Position numbers and translations under genes: made by a program. Of a stretch of DNA of 64,000 bases, positions 48,756 through 57,101 are shown piece by piece. The stretch lies in NCBI GenBank assembly GCA_963733885.1, contig CAVTES010000006.1, positions 434,001 through 498,000 of the forward strand, given 5' to 3'. The notes beneath the pieces were generated by a model, which was given only the letters and a program-made list of their open reading frames with translations, did not search any database and was not told the DNA's origin. How positions within the stretch are numbered: the first letter of the stretch is position 1; each line of letters begins with the position of its first letter. The DNA is from JACVRW01 sp963733885. GTDB taxonomy: Bacteria > Actinomycetota > Thermoleophilia > Solirubrobacterales > Thermoleophilaceae.

Positions 48756-49420
48756 GCGACGAGCCGCTGGTCCCAACCCCGGTCTACGGCCTGCGCACGT
48801 GGACCGTGAGCGGCGAGCGCCCGGACGAGCGGCTGGCCGCGGCCTACCGGGACGCGACGCCGTGGCCCGCCGGCGGCGCGTGGCTCGAGGCCTCCTGCCA
48901 AGAGGGACACGCCGCGCCGGCCCCGCAGTGCAGCTGCGGCGTCCATGCGTTGCATCCCCGCCGGCGCGCGGCGCGGCGGATCTTCGCCGGCCGCCGCCAG
49001 GTACCCGGCATCGTCGAGGCCTCCGGCGTGATCGAGGTCCACGAGGACGGCTTCCGCGCGGAGCGGGCACGGCCTTACGCGCTTCTGCTGGCGCCAGGGC
49101 GCAACGCCGGACTCGTGCACCGGCTCGCGGAGGCGTATCACGTGCCGGTGGTGGACGCTGGGGGCGGACCGGACGCAGTGCTGCGCTGGTGCCGCGAGCG
49201 TGAGCTCGGGCTCTCCGCCCCGGTGGTGGCCGAGCTGCTCGGGCCGGGTGAGGTCGAGAAGCGGCGGCGGGCGCGGCGCGCGAGGCTCCGCGTCGGCGCG
49301 CTCCGGTTCGCCGCCGCGGCCGTGGTGACCGCGCTCGTGGTGGTGGGGCTCCTGATCGCCACCGACCCGCCGGACGACCGCGTGCTCTATGGCCGCACGG
49401 GCGAGATCCGAACCCGCTAG
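48752..49420 (+). CDS. Conserved hypothetical protein with C-terminal membrane anchor
   Basis: 222 residues. A soluble part has a Cys cluster (ASCQEGHAAPAPQCSCGVHA) that could bind a metal, a beta domain (VPGIVEASGVIEVHEDGFRA), and VVDAGGGPDAVLRWC. A basic stretch (EKRRRARRARLR) precedes one membrane helix (AAAAVVTALVVVGLLIA) and a short tail. The layout is that of a tail-anchored cytoplasmic protein. No family recognised. Confidence 0.6.
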   Translation: MSDEPLVPTPVYGLRTWTVSGERPDERLAAAYRDATPWPAGGAWLEASCQEGHAAPAPQCSCGVHALHPRRRAARRIFAGRRQVPGIVEASGVIEVHEDGFRAERARPYALLLAPGRNAGLVHRLAEAYHVPVVDAGGGPDAVLRWCRERELGLSAPVVAELLGPGEVEKRRRARRARLRVGALRFAAAAVVTALVVVGLLIATDPPDDRVLYGRTGEIRTR

Positions 49421-49428
49421 CCGGCGCC

Positions 49429-50364
49429 TCAGTTCCAGGGCAGCTCCGCGCGCGTGGCCCAGTAAGCGTCCGGCTCCTCGACCAGCCCGGCGAGCCGGCG
49501 TTCGAGCTCGTCATCCCAGGGGAGCTCACGCGCCGCGAGGTTGCTGCGCAGCTGCCCCACCGTCGCCGCCCCGCTGAGCACCAGGTCCACCCACGGCTGC
49601 GCGAGCGCCGCCGCGAGCGCGAGCGCATCCTCCGTCGTGCCCCGGTCGCGGGCCGCACGCGTCAGTGCTCGGTCCGCGCCACGGGCCGTCAGCCGCCCGT
49701 TCGCGAGCGCCTCCTTGACCATGACGTACAGGCCGGCCTCGCGTGCGCTTGCGAGCGCTCTCGCTGCCGCGCGCTCGTGCAGATTCCACGTCGCCTGCAC
49801 GGTGTCGAAGCCGCCGGTCGCTACGGCGCGCTCGATCGTCTCGGCCTGGCGGGGACCTGTGACCGTGAGCCCGATCCGCACGCCGCTTTCGCGCAGCGCC
49901 GCCAGCTCGGCGCGGACCTCCCGGTCTTCCAGCACTCCGCTTTCGATGGTGGCCGAGTGGATCTGATACAGACCCACGTGGTCGCCGAGCAGCTCGCTCG
50001 TCTCCCGCCACTGGCGCCGAAGCTGCGCGACCGTGAGGTCCTTGACCTCGTGCTCGTCGGCGGCTACGCGCCAGCCGGCGGTGTAGGTGTAGCCCCACTT
50101 CGAGCTCACCTGCACCTCGCCGGGCGCCAACCCGCGCCGCTCGAGCCAAGAGGCCAGGAACTCCTCCGCGCGCCCGTATGACCGCGCCGCGTCGAACGCG
50201 CGCACGCCCTCCTCGTACGCGGCATCGAGCACGTCGTGGGCCGCGCGCTCCATCCGCTCGACGGCCACGTCCTCCACGTCGCCGCTGTGGCCGAGGTTGA
50301 TGTAACCCGGGCGCCCGAGGGCGGCGAGGCCAAGCCCGATCTCCGCGGTCCGGTCGGTCGGCAT
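49429..50364 (-). CDS. Aldo/keto reductase
   Basis: 311 residues, TIM barrel. The catalytic tetrad is complete: Asp58 (RAFDAARSYG), Tyr63, Lys89 (SSKWGY) and His136 (YQIHSATI). NADPH-binding end: LVLSGAATVGQLRSN. Reduces aldehydes or ketones with NADPH; substrate unknown. Monocistronic, convergent with the tail-anchored protein gene. Confidence 0.88.
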   Translation of the reverse strand: MPTDRTAEIGLGLAALGRPGYINLGHSGDVEDVAVERMERAAHDVLDAAYEEGVRAFDAARSYGRAEEFLASWLERRGLAPGEVQVSSKWGYTYTAGWRVAADEHEVKDLTVAQLRRQWRETSELLGDHVGLYQIHSATIESGVLEDREVRAELAALRESGVRIGLTVTGPRQAETIERAVATGGFDTVQATWNLHERAAARALASAREAGLYVMVKEALANGRLTARGADRALTRAARDRGTTEDALALAAALAQPWVDLVLSGAATVGQLRSNLAARELPWDDELERRLAGLVEEPDAYWATRAELPWN

Positions 50365-50430
50365 TCCGCAAGCCTAAGCGTGTACCAAGAGTGCCGAGAA
50401 ACCGTTCCCGACCGGCGGAGTACTTGGGGC

Positions 50431-51354
50431 ATGGGCGAGGAGAAAGCCAAGTCCCGCGTGCCCAATCTGCGGGAGCGCGTTCCGGATTTCAGGGGACGGA
50501 TCCCCGATCTGAGCGACGAGCTGCGTAGCCGCGGCAGCGAGCTGCGCACCAAGGGCACCGAGCTGGCTCGCCAGTACGCCGAGATGGACGTCTCCTGGGC
50601 GCGGTGCGACGCTGCGAAGGCCGCGCGCGAGGGGCTGATCAGCTTTGGGCTCGGCCCACTGATCGACTTCTACGTGCGCAACCGCGCCGTCGGCCGCGAG
50701 GTCTTCGACACTCTCGAGCACCCCGTGGTCTTTGTCGCCAATCACTCGAGCCACCTCGACACCCCCACCATCCTGCGCGCCATGCCGCGCAAGTGGCGCG
50801 CTCGCACGGCGGTGGCCGCGGCGGCCGACTACTTCTACGACAGCCGCTGGAAGGCCCGCGGCGTCGCGCTCCTGTTCAACACGGTGCCGCTCGGACGCCA
50901 GGGCGGCGGGCTGGGCAACGGCGCGACCGACCACGTCGACCGCCTGATCGACGAAGGCTGGAACCTCGTGATGTTCCCGGAGGGCACGCGCTCGCGCGAC
51001 GGCCAGATCGGCCAGCTGCGCTCGGGGGCCGCGGTGATCGCGGCCAACCACAACATCGACATCGTGCCGATCTATCTCAGCGGCACCCACGAGGCGATGC
51101 CGCCGGGCCAGAACTGGCCGCGGCGAGTCCCGAACCGCTTTCTCTCGCGCCGCCACGAGGTCGAGGTGCGCTTCGGCGAGCCGATTCGCCCGCGTGACGT
51201 CGAGCACCGGCACGAGGCCATGGACGCAGTGCGCGAGTTCTGGGAGCGGAAGGGCCTGCCGGCGCCGCCCACAGCCGCGGCGCCCTCGCGCTTCGGGCGA
51301 GCCACGGCCGCCCCGCGGGAGCCCGCCCGGGATCGCTCCACCACCCCCGCCTGA
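50431..51354 (+). CDS. 1-acyl-glycerol-3-phosphate acyltransferase-like protein (PlsC family)
   Basis: 307 residues. The acyltransferase box NHSSHLDTP (HxxxxD), FNTVPLGR, FPEGTRSRDG and VPIYLSGTHEAMPPG are present. The N-terminal 60 residues are charged and repetitive (RERVPDFRGRIPDLSDELRS), unlike typical PlsC. The C-terminal 40 are Pro/Ala-rich. Predicted to acylate a lyso-phospholipid precursor at the membrane. It stands directly upstream of the glycerol block, whose product G3P is the backbone for this reaction. Confidence 0.85.
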   Translation: MGEEKAKSRVPNLRERVPDFRGRIPDLSDELRSRGSELRTKGTELARQYAEMDVSWARCDAAKAAREGLISFGLGPLIDFYVRNRAVGREVFDTLEHPVVFVANHSSHLDTPTILRAMPRKWRARTAVAAAADYFYDSRWKARGVALLFNTVPLGRQGGGLGNGATDHVDRLIDEGWNLVMFPEGTRSRDGQIGQLRSGAAVIAANHNIDIVPIYLSGTHEAMPPGQNWPRRVPNRFLSRRHEVEVRFGEPIRPRDVEHRHEAMDAVREFWERKGLPAPPTAAAPSRFGRATAAPREPARDRSTTPA

Positions 51355-51374
51355 AAGAGTCCGCTCCGCCGCCG

Positions 51375-51401
51375 TTGCGGGCGGCGACCGCCCCGTATAC
51401 G
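51375..51401 (+). promoter_or_regulatory. Possible dhaK promoter with a palindrome between the hexamers
   Basis: TTGCGG (51375-51380), 15 bp, then TATACG (51396-51401). The spacer region contains GGGCGG-CGA-CCGCCC (51379-51393). The spacing is short for a standard promoter, so this is tentative. It lies about 50 bp before the dhaK start. Confidence 0.35.
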
Positions 51402-51449
51402 GTCTCGGACGAGGCGGGGTTCGACAAGCGAGCGACTCCAGGAGGGTGT

Positions 51450-52448
51450 ATGAAGAAGCTGATCAATGAGCCGGACGCCGTGGTGCGCGAGGCGCTCGAG
51501 GGCGTCGAGGCGGCGCATAGCGACCTGGTTCGCGTGAGCTACGACCCGTATGTGATCGTGCGCGCCGACGCGCCGGTCCAGGGCAAGGTCGGCATCGTCT
51601 CGGGCGGCGGCTCGGGCCACGAGCCGATGCACGGCGGCTTCGTCGGCCGCGGCATGCTCGACGCGGCGTGCCCCGGCGAGGTGTTCACGTCGCCGACGCC
51701 CGACCAGATGCTCGAGGCGACCAAGGCGGTCGACGGCGGCGCGGGCGTGCTGCACATCGTCAAGAACTACACAGGCGACGTGCTGAACTTCGAGATGGCG
51801 GCGGATCTCGCCAAGGGCGAGGGCGTCGAGGTCGAGGCGGTGGTCACCAACGACGACGTCGCTGTCCAGGACAGCCTCTACACGGCCGGCCGCCGCGGCG
51901 TCGGCATCACCGTGATCGCCGAGAAGATCTGCGGGGCGGCCGCCGAGGAGGGCAAGTCGCTCGCCGAGGTGGCCGAGCTATGCCGGACCGTCAACGGCCA
52001 GGGTCGCAGCATGGGCATGGCGCTGACACCCTGCGTAACCCCCGGCTCCGGCGAGCCCAGCTTCGAGCTGGGCGACGACGAGATGGAGATCGGGATCGGC
52101 ATCCACGGAGAGCCGGGCCGGTTCCGCGAGCCGTTGGCGTCGGCCGCGCACGTCGTCGAGCGCCTGGCGACCGCGATCGTCGAGGACCTGCCGTACGAGT
52201 CCGGCGACCGCGTGCTGGCGTTCGTGAACGGGATGGGCGGGACGCCGCTGATCGAGCTCTACATCGTCTACCGCGAGCTGGATCGCTTCCTGCAGGGACG
52301 CGGCATCACGATCGAGCGCAGGCTGATCGGGAACTACATCACCTCTCTCGAGATGGCCGGCTGCTCGATCACGTTGCTCAGGCTCGACGACGAGCTCACG
52401 CGACTGTGGGACGCGCCCGCCGACACACCCGCGCTGCGCGTCTGCTGA
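51450..52448 (+). CDS. dhaK: Dihydroxyacetone kinase subunit DhaK
   Basis: 332 residues; AGGAGGG 4 bp before the ATG. DhaK binds dihydroxyacetone covalently through a His: the region EIGIGIHGEPG carries it. GIVSGGGSGHEPMHGGFVG and KNYTGDVLNFEMA form the substrate pocket (Asp in GDV). PTS-dependent type: it has no ATP domain and works with DhaL. The product is dihydroxyacetone phosphate for glycolysis. Confidence 0.97.
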   Translation: MKKLINEPDAVVREALEGVEAAHSDLVRVSYDPYVIVRADAPVQGKVGIVSGGGSGHEPMHGGFVGRGMLDAACPGEVFTSPTPDQMLEATKAVDGGAGVLHIVKNYTGDVLNFEMAADLAKGEGVEVEAVVTNDDVAVQDSLYTAGRRGVGITVIAEKICGAAAEEGKSLAEVAELCRTVNGQGRSMGMALTPCVTPGSGEPSFELGDDEMEIGIGIHGEPGRFREPLASAAHVVERLATAIVEDLPYESGDRVLAFVNGMGGTPLIELYIVYRELDRFLQGRGITIERRLIGNYITSLEMAGCSITLLRLDDELTRLWDAPADTPALRVC

Positions 52449-52458
52449 GGGCGGCCCG

Positions 52459-53097
52459 TTGAGCATCACCTCGACACAGGTCCGCGAGTGGATCCGTGCC
52501 TACGCCGCCACAGTCGCCGAGCATCGCGCCGAGCTGGTCAGGCTGGACACGGCGATCGGCGACGGCGACCACGGCACGAACATGGAGCGCGGCATGCGAA
52601 AGGCCGTCGAGAAGGTCGATGCCACCGAGGGCGAGGACATCGGCGCGCTGCTCAAGGCCGTCGGGATGGCGCTGGTCTCGAGTGTGGGTGGAGCCGCCGG
52701 CCCGCTGTACGGGACGCTGTTCCTGCAAATGGGAACGGCGTCCGACGGTCGCGGGGAGCTCGACCTCGCCGGCTGGACCGCGGCGCTCGAGTCCGGCGTC
52801 AAGGGGGTCCAGGCGCGCGGCAAGGCCGAGCCCGGCGACAAGACGATGATCGACGCGCTCGTGCCGGCGGTGGACGCGCTGCGCGCCGCCGCCGGCGACG
52901 GCAGCGGGCTGGCCGACGCGCTGGGCCGCTCGGCGGACGCGGCCGAGGAGGGCATGCGGGCGACGATCCCGCTCGAGGCCCGCCGGGGGCGCGCCAGCTA
53001 CCTCGGCCCGCGCAGCGTCGGCCACCAGGACCCTGGGGCGACGTCGGCGCAGCTGTTGCTGGCGGTCGCCGCCCGCACTTTCGGGGGTGACGGCTGA
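52459..53097 (+). CDS. dhaL: Dihydroxyacetone kinase subunit DhaL (ADP-binding)
   Basis: 212 residues, TTG start 10 bp after dhaK. Mg/ADP site: LDTAIGDGDHGTNMERGM, with the three Asp residues, and SVGGAAGPLYGTLF. GDKTMIDALVPAVDAL and YLGPRSVGHQDPGATSA near the end. In PTS-type kinases ADP stays bound and is re-phosphorylated by DhaM rather than exchanged for ATP. Confidence 0.96.
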   Translation: MSITSTQVREWIRAYAATVAEHRAELVRLDTAIGDGDHGTNMERGMRKAVEKVDATEGEDIGALLKAVGMALVSSVGGAAGPLYGTLFLQMGTASDGRGELDLAGWTAALESGVKGVQARGKAEPGDKTMIDALVPAVDALRAAAGDGSGLADALGRSADAAEEGMRATIPLEARRGRASYLGPRSVGHQDPGATSAQLLLAVAARTFGGDG

Positions 53098-53186
53098 ACC
53101 GCGGCTTGCGCAGGTTGCTTCCAAGCATCGATCCGCATTAGTGTTGCGCCGCGCTAGGTCCGGCAACTCGAGGGAGTGGAGGAGCT

Positions 53187-53906
53187 TTGAGCATCTTCGG
53201 AGCAGAGGTGATCGGCACAGGGATCCTGATCCTGTTGGGCAACGGGGTCGTGGCAGGAGTGCTGCTAAGCCAGTCCAAGGCGCAGAACAGCGGCTGGATC
53301 GTCATCACGTTCGGCTGGGGCATAGGCGTCATGGTGGGCGCTTATGCGGTGGGTCAGTTCAGCGGCGCCCACCTGAACCCGGCGGTCACGCTCGGATTCG
53401 CGTTCGCGGGCTTCACCGACTGGAGCGACGTACCGGAATACCTTGCGGGCGAGTTCGTCGGCGCCTTCATTGGAGCGACGCTAGTGTGGTTGGCCTACTT
53501 GAATCACTGGGGCGCGACCGAGGATCCGGGGCTCAAGCTGGCCTGCTATAGCACGGCGCCGGCCATTCGCAACCCCGCGGCCAACCTCATCACCGAGATC
53601 ATCGGGACCTTCATTCTCGTCTTCGGGATTCTCGCCATCATCGCCAACGCGGCGACCGGCGAGTCAGGCCTGAACGCCCTGCTGGTGGGCCTGCTGGTGT
53701 TCGGGATCGGGCTATCGCTCGGGGGGCCGACGGGCTATGCGATCAACCCGGCGCGCGACCTCGGGCCGCGCATCATGCACGCGATCCTGCCAATCGCCGG
53801 CAAAGGGCCGTCCGACTGGAGCTACTCCTGGATCCCCGTGGTTGGCCCGATCATCGGCGGCGTCCTCGGAGCGCTGGCGTACGACTGGTGGTGGCCGACA
53901 CTCTGA
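53187..53906 (+). CDS. glpF: Glycerol facilitator / aquaporin (MIP family)
   Basis: 239 residues, TTG start behind GTGGAGGAG. Six membrane helices and both half-helix motifs: SGAHLNPAVTLG and GYAINPARDLGPR. The GxxN-P-A-R-D form of the second motif (Asp after NPAR) is typical of glycerol-conducting GlpF rather than water-only channels. Placed between dhaKL and glpK; provides glycerol entry. Confidence 0.95.
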   Translation: MSIFGAEVIGTGILILLGNGVVAGVLLSQSKAQNSGWIVITFGWGIGVMVGAYAVGQFSGAHLNPAVTLGFAFAGFTDWSDVPEYLAGEFVGAFIGATLVWLAYLNHWGATEDPGLKLACYSTAPAIRNPAANLITEIIGTFILVFGILAIIANAATGESGLNALLVGLLVFGIGLSLGGPTGYAINPARDLGPRIMHAILPIAGKGPSDWSYSWIPVVGPIIGGVLGALAYDWWWPTL

Positions 53907-53944
53907 CGGCGCCACATCTTCGAGAACGACACGAGAGGGGCTAG

Positions 53945-55459
53945 ATGGCTGAGTACGCGGCAGCACTCGACCAGGGCACGACCAGCTCGCGCTGCATGGT
54001 CTTCGACCACGGCGGCAAGGTCGTGAGCGTGGTCCAGAAGGAGCACGAGCAGATCTACCCGAAGCCGGGCTGGGTCGAGCACGACCCGATGGAGATCTGG
54101 CAGCGCTGCCAGGAGGTGATGCAGGAGGCGCTCGACGCAGCGGGCGCGAGCGCCGACGACATCGCCGGCCTCGGGATCACCAACCAGCGCGAGACGACGG
54201 TGGTATGGGATCGCAACACCGGCGAGCCGGTGATGAACGCGATCGTGTGGCAGGACACGCGTACCGACCGGCTGGTCGATGAGTTCTCGCGCGACGGCGG
54301 GCAGGATCGGTTCCGCGAGCAGGTCGGCCTGCCGCTGGCGACCTACTTCTCGGGCCCGAAGGTGCGCTGGGTCCTCGACAACGTGGACGGCGCCGCCGAT
54401 CGCGCGGAGGCCGGCGACCTGCTGTTCGGGAACATCGACACGTGGTGCATCTGGAACCTGACAGGCGGTCCCGACGGCGGGATCCACATCACGGACGTGT
54501 CGAACGCCAGCCGAACGATGCTGATGGACCTCAAGACGCTCGACTGGGACGAGGGCATCGCGTCGACGATGGGCGTTCCGATGTCGATGTTGCCTGAGGT
54601 GCGCCCGTCGAGCGCTCCGTACGGCGAGGTGCGCTCGGGCGGCGGCTTCCAGGGCGTTCAGATCGCCGGCGACCTCGGCGACCAGCAGGCGGCGACGTTC
54701 GGTCAGACGTGCTTCTCGCCCGGCGAGGCGAAGAACACGTACGGCACGGGCAACTTCCTGCTGCTCAACACCGGCACCGAGCCGGTGCAGTCGAAGTCCG
54801 GGCTGATCACGACGGCCGGCTACAAGATCGGCGACGAGGACTGCGTGTACTGCCTCGAGGGCTCGATCGCCATCACCGGCGCGCTGGTCCAGTGGCTGCG
54901 GGACAACCTGAAGATGATCCAAGCGGCGCCGGAGGTCGAGGACCTCGCCAAGTCGGTCGACGACAACGGCGGCTGCTACATCGTGCCGGCCTTCTCCGGG
55001 CTGTTTGCTCCGTACTGGAAGTCGAACGCCCGCGGGGTTTTCGCGGGGCTGACGCGCTACGTCAACGCGGGCCACATCGCGCGGGCGACGCTGGAGGCGA
55101 CGGCGTACCAGAGCCGAGAGGTAGTGGAGGCGATGGACGCCGACTCGGGCGTCAAGCTCGAGTCGCTCAAGGTCGACGGCGGCATGGTGGCCAACGACCT
55201 GCTGATGCAGTTCCAGGCCGACCTGCTCGGCGTGCCGGTCATCCGCCCACAGGTGGCGGAGACGACCTCGCTGGGCGCCGCCTACGCGGCCGGTCTCGCG
55301 ACGGGCTTCTGGAACGAGGTCGAGGACCTGCGCGAGAACTGGGTCGAGGACAAGCGGTGGGAGCCCCAGATGGACTCCGCGAAGCGGGACGAGTACTACA
55401 AGTTCTGGAAGAAGGCCGTCACGCGGACCTTCGACTGGTTCGAAGCCGACGAGAGCTGA
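53945..55459 (+). CDS. glpK: Glycerol kinase
   Basis: 504 residues, FGGY family: AALDQGTTSSRCMVFDHGG at the start, NQRETTVVWDRNTGEP, WNLTGGPDGGIHITDVSNAS, GDLGDQQAATFGQ, and DGGMVANDLLMQFQAD. Converts glycerol to glycerol-3-phosphate with ATP. In many bacteria GlpK is controlled by HPr-mediated phosphorylation of a His in a HxTT loop; I did not confirm such a His here. Confidence 0.97.
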   Translation: MAEYAAALDQGTTSSRCMVFDHGGKVVSVVQKEHEQIYPKPGWVEHDPMEIWQRCQEVMQEALDAAGASADDIAGLGITNQRETTVVWDRNTGEPVMNAIVWQDTRTDRLVDEFSRDGGQDRFREQVGLPLATYFSGPKVRWVLDNVDGAADRAEAGDLLFGNIDTWCIWNLTGGPDGGIHITDVSNASRTMLMDLKTLDWDEGIASTMGVPMSMLPEVRPSSAPYGEVRSGGGFQGVQIAGDLGDQQAATFGQTCFSPGEAKNTYGTGNFLLLNTGTEPVQSKSGLITTAGYKIGDEDCVYCLEGSIAITGALVQWLRDNLKMIQAAPEVEDLAKSVDDNGGCYIVPAFSGLFAPYWKSNARGVFAGLTRYVNAGHIARATLEATAYQSREVVEAMDADSGVKLESLKVDGGMVANDLLMQFQADLLGVPVIRPQVAETTSLGAAYAAGLATGFWNEVEDLRENWVEDKRWEPQMDSAKRDEYYKFWKKAVTRTFDWFEADES

Positions 55460-55470
55460 GATTGCGTAGT

Positions 55471-55506
55471 GGGTCAGATCCTCCCCCCGGGGCGAGGGTC
55501 TGACCC
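55471..55506. repeat. GGGTCAGA hairpin between glpK and glpA
   Basis: GGGTCAGATCCTC (55471-55483) and GAGGGTCTGACCC (55494-55506) pair over 12 of 13 positions around a C/G loop. It could be an attenuator inside the operon or a REP-type dispersed repeat. Confidence 0.55.
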
Positions 55507-55523
55507 CCCGTAGGATTCAGTAC

Positions 55524-57101
55524 GTGCCGAACCTTCAGGCGGATGTGCTGGTGGTCGGCGGCGGTGCGACCGGCACCGGCGTCGCGTGGGACGCGGCGCT
55601 GCGGGGGTTCGACGTGGTCCTCGTCGATCGCGCCGACCTGGCGGAGGGCACGAGCGGGCGCTTCCACGGGCTGCTGCATTCGGGCGGCCGCTACGTGGTG
55701 AAGGACCCCGTGGCCGCGGCCGAATGCGTGGCCGAGAACGCGATCCTGCGGCGCGTAATCCCCGACTGCATCGAGGACACGGGCGGGCTGTTCGTGACGA
55801 CGCCCGACGACGACCCCGCGTACGGCGACCGGTTCCTGGAGGGCTGCCGCGCGTGCGAACTGCCTGCCGAGGAGATCGACGTGGCCGAGGCGCTGCAGCG
55901 CGAGCCGCGGCTGAACCCCGGGATCCGGCGGGCGTTCACGGTGCCCGACGCCTCCATCGACGCGTGGAAGACAGTTTGGGCGTTCGCCCGCGGCGCCTCC
56001 GCGCACGGTGCGCGCGTGCTGCCCTACCACCGCGTGATCGACCTGCACCGCGACGGCGACGCGGTCACGGGTGCGCGGCTGCGCAACGAGCTGGCGGGCG
56101 ACGAGCTCGACGTGGAGGCCGCCTTCACCCTCAACGCGGCCGGCGCATGGGCCGCACAGGTCGCGCGGATGGCCGGGGTCGAGGGCGTGGACGTAGTCCC
56201 CGGCAAGGGGATCATGATCGCCATGAACCACCGGCTCGTGAACACGGTGATCAACCGCTGCACGATGCCGGCCGACGGAGACATCCTGGTCCCCATTCGC
56301 ACGGTCAGCGTGATCGGCACGACCGACATCCGAGCCGCCGACCCCGACGAGATCCCAGTCACCCAGGACGAGGTCGACCAGATGCTGGACGACGGTGAGC
56401 GCCTCGTGCCGGGCTTCCGCGAGGCCCGGGCGCTGCGGGTGTGGGCCGGCGTGCGCCCGCTGTTCCAGGACGCCAAGGTGGGCGAGGTGAAGGACACCCG
56501 CGACGTCAGCCGGACGCACGCAGTCGTCGACCATCTCGAGCGCGACGGCGTCAAGGGCCTCCTCACGATGTCCGGCGGGAAGCTGACCACGCTGCGCCTG
56601 ATGGCGGAGGACATCGTCGACGCCATGTGCGCGCAGATCGGCACCGACCGGCCGTGCCGAACCGCGGAGGTCAGCCCGCCGATCGACGAGAACGACGAGC
56701 CGTACCACCTCGGCTCGCGCCTTCGCCGGCGCGAGGAGACGATGCAGGAGGAGCAGCTCATCTGCGAGTGCGAGCTGATCGGCCGCCGGAAGCTCGAGGA
56801 GGCGATGCGCCGGCGCGGCACGGCGAACCTCGACGACATCCGCCGCACCCTCCGCCTCGGGATGGGGCCCTGTCAGGGAGGCTTCTGCATCTACCGCGCG
56901 ACCGGCATCCTGCACGGGGTCGGCGATCTCGACGGGGACCAGGCCGCGGCCTCCCTGCGCAACTTCCTCCAGGAGCGCTGGAAGGGCGTGTGGCCGATCC
57001 TCTACGGCGACCAGCTGCGCCAGGCGCGCCTCGACGACTGGATCTTCCAGGGGCTGCTCGACGTCGACCATCTGCCCGACGGGGAGGCGCAAGAGGCATG
57101 A
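55524..57101 (+). CDS. glpA: Glycerol-3-phosphate dehydrogenase subunit A (anaerobic type)
   Basis: 525 residues, GTG start. FAD site VLVVGGGATGTGVAWDAALR, GTSGRFHGLLHSGGRYV, then the DAO fold. The C-terminal BFD-like [2Fe-2S] domain (LICECELIGRRKLEEAM, then MGPCQGGFCIYRATG) separates GlpA from aerobic GlpD. With GlpB and GlpC it oxidises G3P to DHAP, passing electrons to the quinone pool. The next gene overlaps by 4 bp. Confidence 0.95.
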   Translation: MPNLQADVLVVGGGATGTGVAWDAALRGFDVVLVDRADLAEGTSGRFHGLLHSGGRYVVKDPVAAAECVAENAILRRVIPDCIEDTGGLFVTTPDDDPAYGDRFLEGCRACELPAEEIDVAEALQREPRLNPGIRRAFTVPDASIDAWKTVWAFARGASAHGARVLPYHRVIDLHRDGDAVTGARLRNELAGDELDVEAAFTLNAAGAWAAQVARMAGVEGVDVVPGKGIMIAMNHRLVNTVINRCTMPADGDILVPIRTVSVIGTTDIRAADPDEIPVTQDEVDQMLDDGERLVPGFREARALRVWAGVRPLFQDAKVGEVKDTRDVSRTHAVVDHLERDGVKGLLTMSGGKLTTLRLMAEDIVDAMCAQIGTDRPCRTAEVSPPIDENDEPYHLGSRLRRREETMQEEQLICECELIGRRKLEEAMRRRGTANLDDIRRTLRLGMGPCQGGFCIYRATGILHGVGDLDGDQAAASLRNFLQERWKGVWPILYGDQLRQARLDDWIFQGLLDVDHLPDGEAQEA

